From Haplomitrium mnioides (lineage: Eukaryota; Marchantiophyta; Haplomitriopsida; Calobryales): a stretch of 24,883 nucleotides of DNA. Of the stretch, positions 21,305 through 24,883 are shown piece after piece (positions within the stretch are counted from its first letter, which is position 1; each line of letters starts with the position of its first letter). A model generated the notes under the pieces. It was given only the letters and a program-made list of their open reading frames with translations, was not told the origin of the DNA and did no database searches. The stretch lies in the NCBI GenBank assembly GCA_049999725.1, contig JBNGIS010008226.1, forward strand, positions 1 through 24,883. The letters are read 5' to 3'. The position numbers were made by a program, and so were the translations under genes.

Positions 21305-21495
21305 TCAGGATCCTTAGGACTGTTTTTCTTTTCTTTTCTAAACAGGAATTAAAAAACCTTAAAAAACCAGAGCAGCAAAACATCAACAACTGGACCAAAG
21401 CAAACCACTCCCCCTGGTGTAGCCAAGTCGACAACAAAGGTGTCCAGCAACAGCTACATGCCAATAGAACCCATCATAAGTCCTCATAAGGTACT
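21305..21495 (-). mobile_element. Old LINE-type 3' end with decayed A-rich tail
   Basis: On the minus strand this matches the 3' UTR at 23880-24060 and 24440-24620 (shared GGACACCTTTGTTGTC-like and GGACTTATGAT-like phrases). It ends in an interrupted A-rich tail, GAAAAGAAAAGAAAAAC. It lies between the coiled-coil and RRM relics of an ORF1, suggesting insertion into an older element. Confidence 0.6.
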
Positions 21496-21542
21496 GTATC
21501 TATCACCATGAGCACGTCTGGGGGTCCTTTCACAATGCTGGC

Positions 21543-21747
21543 TCAAGATAGGGTCTTCTGTACATCTTGTCTAATAGATTTTTGCTGGTTTCTTGCATTG
21601 GTCAGGGATTCCTGTATGGCCTCACATATGTGTTCTATAAATTGGAGATGCTGCTTGATCACCTCAATTACTACCAGTCCTGTCTCAAGTTTATATTCCC
21701 TGGATGTTCTGCTTGAGCTCTGTGATGTCAGCTGTGTCGCAATTTGA
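21543..21747 (-). pseudogene. L1-type ORF1 coiled-coil relic, copy B
   Basis: Two frames cover it: 21747-21691 reads TADITELKQNIQGI-stop and 21668-21543 reads IEVIKQHLQFIEHICEA, then SLTNARNQQKSIRQDVQ to a TGA. It aligns with copy A at 18777-19026, where the same helix has IEVLKQHIQLIEHQCKA. A frameshift and stops make it non-functional. Confidence 0.65.
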
Positions 21748-21989
21748 TTGAATCAGAGTTGCTTCAATAATACTGCAAGCAGATAACCACTCCTTGTCAA
21801 GATTGCAGGTAGAGGGAACCCTAAAATGCCTCCATGGTTTTGGTGAGTTCAGTGCAAAAACAGGATTGACGCTCCAGGATCGCGAGTCTGGGTAGGAGAT
21901 GCAGATTGAACTGCGACCTCCTTCGTATACCCAAAATGAACAGTTCTATAGTGTAGAAAGCAGGATGCATGAACGCTCTTCCTGAACAA

Positions 21990-22240
21990 TAATGTGCAGA
22001 TGATAAATGCAAGCAGAAACGATGGCAGTAAAACGTGAAACGAAAGGATGTGTTTGCAAAATGGAAGAGGATACCCTCGATGGAGCCCTTCCTTCAATTG
22101 TATACACAAGATGGAGATCCTTACTTCCACACGTTCCTCACAATACAAAGAAGAAATCAGCACAACTGGTTTCTTGCCGTGTGCCTCATCCATGCAGCAA
22201 TCAGGCTGCTTCTTCCTAGCAAAATTTTAGCCTTCCAACA
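21990..22240 (-). mobile_element. Possible fourth, partial LTR (copy D)
   Basis: On the minus strand from 22240 the sequence starts TGTTGGAAGG and later has TTTTGCAAACACATCC, like the leader phrase TTTGCAAACACATTCATT of LTR A. The end TTCCAACA was not found. It stands only 59 nt from LTR C. Confidence 0.4.
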
Positions 22241-22299
22241 GAATTAAAGTGCCTGTGCTGTTGACACGTGGCACTGCTAGACTTAGTTAGGCTTAGCTA

Positions 22300-23115
22300 T
22301 GTTGGAATTATCAAAATGAATTGATGATAATACAACAGCAAAAATCCACAATAGGTGAGAATCATATGAAACGGAAAAATCGCAAACCGTCAGTTTCTCT
22401 GATGTCCACAACATATGCTTGCTTGTGGCTGTAGAATCACGACCTCCTTCTGGACACAAAAAGTGTAGGACATTTGCAGGTCTTCCTGCTGTAGCAAAAA
22501 CAATTTGCTCCACCAGTCGCAATTCTGCTTACGACTCAGAAAAATTACCTCCTCCCTTCAGAAGCGATTCTCCTTGGGAGACCTAAAACGCAGACACACG
22601 GTATGACACAAACAAATGTGCTTGCAAATGAAGATGCGATGAGCATCACCTGTGTTGATTTATATTCTCTTTACAATACCAGCAATGGGCTGGATTTGTG
22701 TCAGCACTCAGTTTTAGATCTATGGGCTTGAATGAATCATATTATGGAATCCAGCCAGTGAAGGAGACCATTGTGCAAGTATGGACAAGAGCAGCTCTAC
22801 TAGCTGCATATTCATGTTATCTGCACCCCTGTGACTTTTCGTTGTATGCTCATGCAGACGACTAGATGAGCATGGTCGCATCTGCCTCCTGAGACCAAAG
22901 GATCTATTTTCCTTAGAAGCCTTTTGGTGTTGCCACGTCATCACCTCCAAACGTGCCTCTAAACTGGCTAGAGTCCTAGACTAGCAAAACAAAACACTTA
23001 GAGGGACACACTTCACAAGGGAAGCATTGCAATTTGCAAAAATTCCTGAGCAGGATCGAGTAATTCCTCTGTTCCACCAGCAGCAAAATTGTGAGCTGCT
23101 TACCAGTTTCCTACA
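22300..23115 (-). mobile_element. Copia-family LTR, copy C (3' LTR of a decayed element)
   Basis: On the minus strand this 816-bp LTR starts TGTAGGAAACTGG at 23115 and ends GATAATTCCAACA at 22300. A TATAAAT box is at 22658-22664. It follows directly after a pol stop codon and a short purine run GTGGGAG, the expected polypurine tract, so this is the 3' LTR. It is in opposite orientation to LTR B. Confidence 0.85.
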
Positions 23116-23122
23116 CTCCCAC
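23116..23122 (-). other. Polypurine tract of the copia element
   Basis: GTGGGAG sits between the pol stop TGA (23123-23125) and the TGTAGG start of the LTR. This is the usual place of the plus-strand primer in copia elements. Confidence 0.6.
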
Positions 23123-23550
23123 TCAGTAAATGATTTTAACACCAAGCATCCCAAGCAAGCCTTCATGCTTGCTCCTTGTCAGCGCCTCGGTCTTTGAGTG
23201 ATAGGTTGGATACAACCCCAAGGATATACAACCATGATTGTCTTCACAATTGGTGGTGGGTTTATCCAGCTGAAAACCCAAGCCTCCTCCCATTAGTAAA
23301 GCATACCCTGATGTAGACCTTCCATCATCCTTGCATAATCAGAGCCACCATACTTGATCAGTGAACTGTTGCTGATCAGTGTGGTTACTAGACATCCACT
23401 GTAATCCAGACATGATCCTGGGAGCCTTGAAGGTACCTGAAAATTCTTTTCACTGTAAGCCAATGAGCCATTCCTGGGTTGGACACAAACCTTGAGGCAA
23501 CTCCCACTGCATAGGCAAATCATGGCATAAATAAGACTGCCTACTGCACT
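23123..23550 (-). pseudogene. Ty1/copia pol relic (RNase H end)
   Basis: Pieces in order on the minus strand: SAVGSLIYAMIC, then a deletion and frame change, VGVASRFVSNPGMAHWLTV, KRIFRYLQGS, a frame-broken SDYA segment, RSTSGYALLMGGG, a deletion, EDNHGCISLGLYPTYHSKT, another deletion, and ALTRSKHEGLLGMLGV to a TGA. These are standard landmarks of copia RNase H (YAVGVVSRFMSNP; RYLKGT; RSTSGY; DNQGCI-LA; LGV). The deletions remove several catalytic segments. It belongs with LTR C. Confidence 0.82.
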
Positions 23551-23702
23551 TCAGGCGAGAAGCGAGCGACTAGAGACAAGAGAGTGAGCATAAGATTAAC
23601 AAGCGGGTTTATCCCCGCTGAACAGTTCTCAGTTAAACATATATATATTTTTTAGCTTACTACTTCAGTTTTTGCACCCCTCTGCACTCTTGTGCGCATT
23701 GT
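23551..23702. other. Unassigned spacer with short stem
   Basis: It contains AGCGGG...CCCGCT, a 6-bp stem with a short loop near 23602-23619, and a (TA)n run near 23640. I cannot assign it to an element. Confidence 0.35.
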
Positions 23703-23765
23703 ACTCTCAGTCCTTATGGCCCTAGGGCTGGCTCTGGACTTCAATCGAATTCTATTCTATGCTAC
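23703..23765. repeat. Dispersed repeat, inverted partner of 19645-19705
   Basis: The phrase TCAGTCCTTATGGCCC and the following CTGGACTTCAATCGAATTC match the reverse complement of the segment at 19645-19705 with a few changes. Confidence 0.65.
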
Positions 23766-23870
23766 TGTATTCAGCCTCTTCTCCCCATCCTTGGTTGATC
23801 TCATATCAGCCTGTAATGATATGCAGACTGCCTGCCAATCTCCCATTCCAAGAATTTTTCCCAATACAGA

Positions 23871-24430
23871 CCTTTTTTTTTTGTTTTTGACAGGAAGTAC
23901 AAACTTTATTTCCACACATCAAATACAACCGCCGAAGCGGAAAAACATCAAAGTCTGGACTAAAGCAAACCACTTCCTCAAGGGTAGCCAAGTCGGGACA
24001 CAAAGGTGTCCAGTGACAGCTACCTGCCAATAGAATCTATCACAAGTCCTCCTAAGGTAGATCACTAGTCCTAGGCCATCAATCCAAAATATTATCAACA
24101 TCTATAANNNNNNNNNNGTGAATCATCCTCTGAAGACCTTTCCAAGAAAATAGGATCTTCCTCTAGTGAATCATCCTCTTTGCCAGAATGTCCTGTTTGG
24201 AAGACAAGCATTTTGAGAACCTTGTTCGGCACTTGGTGGCCGGACTAGTAGCTGTAGCCTGATCTGCTACCACTGCTTTCATTTTTTCACGTCGTGTGTA
24301 CCTCTTTGTGACCTTTTCCCACTTGTCAGAAGCTGCCTCCTCTGTTAATAACACTTGGGCTTCTGTGGTGGCTTCAGTCACGGCCCCTTGGACCATTTGG
24401 AACTCTGGTGTCTCTTCAGACCCCAACTTC
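23871..24430 (-). mobile_element. LINE-type retrotransposon 3' end, copy C1
   Basis: On the minus strand a coding segment (from 24430: KLGSEETPEFQ, then DKWEKVTKRYTRREK, then CRTRFSKCLSSKQDILAK) leads into a 3' UTR with AATAAA (GGAAATAAAGTTTG near 23910) and a poly(A) tail (plus-strand T-run at about 23872-23882). The coding part has a small duplication of GTGAATCATCCTCT that shifts the frame. A 10-N gap lies at 24108-24117. The protein family is not recognised; the poly(A) end indicates target-primed reverse transcription. Confidence 0.75.
24108..24117. other. Assembly gap, 10 N
   Basis: Ten N fall between ATCTATAA and GTGAATCATCC. The sister copy has 103 nt between the same two landmarks (24669-24771), so the gap length is understated. 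Confidence 0.95.
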
Positions 24431-24883
24431 TCTTTTTTTTTTTTTTTTTGACAAGAAGTACAAACTTTATTTCCACACATCAAATACAACTGCCGAAGGG
24501 GCAAAACATCAAAGTCTGGACTAAAGCAAACCACTTCCTCAAGGGTAGCCAAGTCAGGACACAAAGGTGTCCAGCGACAGCTACCTGCCAATAGAATCTA
24601 TCACAAGTCCTCCTAAGGTAGATCACTAGCCCTAGGCCATCAATCCAAAATATTATCAACATCTATAATCAAAGGACACTTCAAACACTCTAGTCCCTCT
24701 AATTAAAAGCCTGATACATCTTCAAATCTCTGGTTCCATAGAAAGCCTAGAGGGGATTACACTATGATGCAGTGAATCATCCTCTGAAGACGATTCCAAG
24801 AAAATGGGATCTTCCTCTGGAATTTCCTTTGCCAGAATGTCCTGTTTGGAAGACAAGCGTTTTGAGAACCTTGTTCGGCACTT
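24431..24883 (-). mobile_element. LINE-type retrotransposon 3' end, copy C2, cut by right edge
   Basis: It is about 96 percent identical by eye to copy C1 over the 3' UTR. The minus-strand frame from 24883 reads KCRTRFSKRLSSKQDILAK, then EEDPIFLESSSEDDSL, and ends at TGA 24722-24724. A 3' UTR of roughly 270 nt carries AATAAA and a poly(A) tail (T-run at about 24432-24449). It lies head to tail with C1, its tail touching C1's 5' end. Confidence 0.78.

Noticed and set aside
1-24883. CRISPR arrays, tRNA or rRNA genes, bacterial operons
   Set aside because: I saw no regular repeat-spacer arrays, cloverleaf genes or rRNA landmarks, and the genes have plant introns.

Overview
This is nuclear DNA from a land plant. 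The evidence is a BAHD-type acyltransferase gene with GT-AG introns, a many-exon gene for a MAA3/SEN1-class helicase, Ty1/copia LTR retrotransposon pieces and L1-type LINE remains. The species cannot be told from the sequence alone; the two genes amid many repeats would fit a bryophyte, lycophyte or fern as well as a seed plant. The window has two assembly gaps, of 100 N and 10 N.

Layout. (1) 1-1752: the C-terminal part of a Ty1/copia polyprotein (reverse transcriptase plus RNase H) on the + strand. Its open frame runs off the left edge, and the RT domain is interrupted by about 500 nt of in-frame, hairpin-forming repeats. (2) 1753-5460: a (TA)n tract broken by a 100-N gap, then a very AT-rich non-coding island ending in a complex tandem repeat. 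(3) 5470-7305: ordinary-composition 5' flank of the acyltransferase. (4) 7306-9340: a three-exon BAHD acyltransferase of 586 residues whose first exon encodes a mitochondrial-like leader, unusual for this family. (5) 9341-13172: non-coding sequence with a possible LTR fragment and a 26-27 bp minisatellite carrying ACGT cores. (6) 13173-17348, minus strand: fourteen exons that join in frame to encode 554 residues of a MAA3-like Sen1/Upf1 superfamily 1 helicase, from the Walker A motif to an acidic C-terminus. The exons before Walker A were not found. (7) 17400-24883: a nest of retroelements sitting where the helicase's 5' exons would be expected. It contains L1-type ORF1 and zf-RVT remains, three LTRs of one copia family (one a solo LTR with a near-perfect target duplication), a decayed copia pol 3' end still joined to its LTR, and two head-to-tail LINE-like 3' ends with AATAAA and poly(A).

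The two host genes face each other (+ then -) with tails about 3.8 kb apart and no sign of shared function. The acyltransferase would make an ester or amide from an acyl-CoA. The helicase is an RNA/DNA helicase class linked to transcription termination and RNA processing. The most notable observations are the copia RT split by in-frame palindromic repeats, the leader exon on the acyltransferase, and the retroelement nest that either interrupts or truncates the helicase gene.
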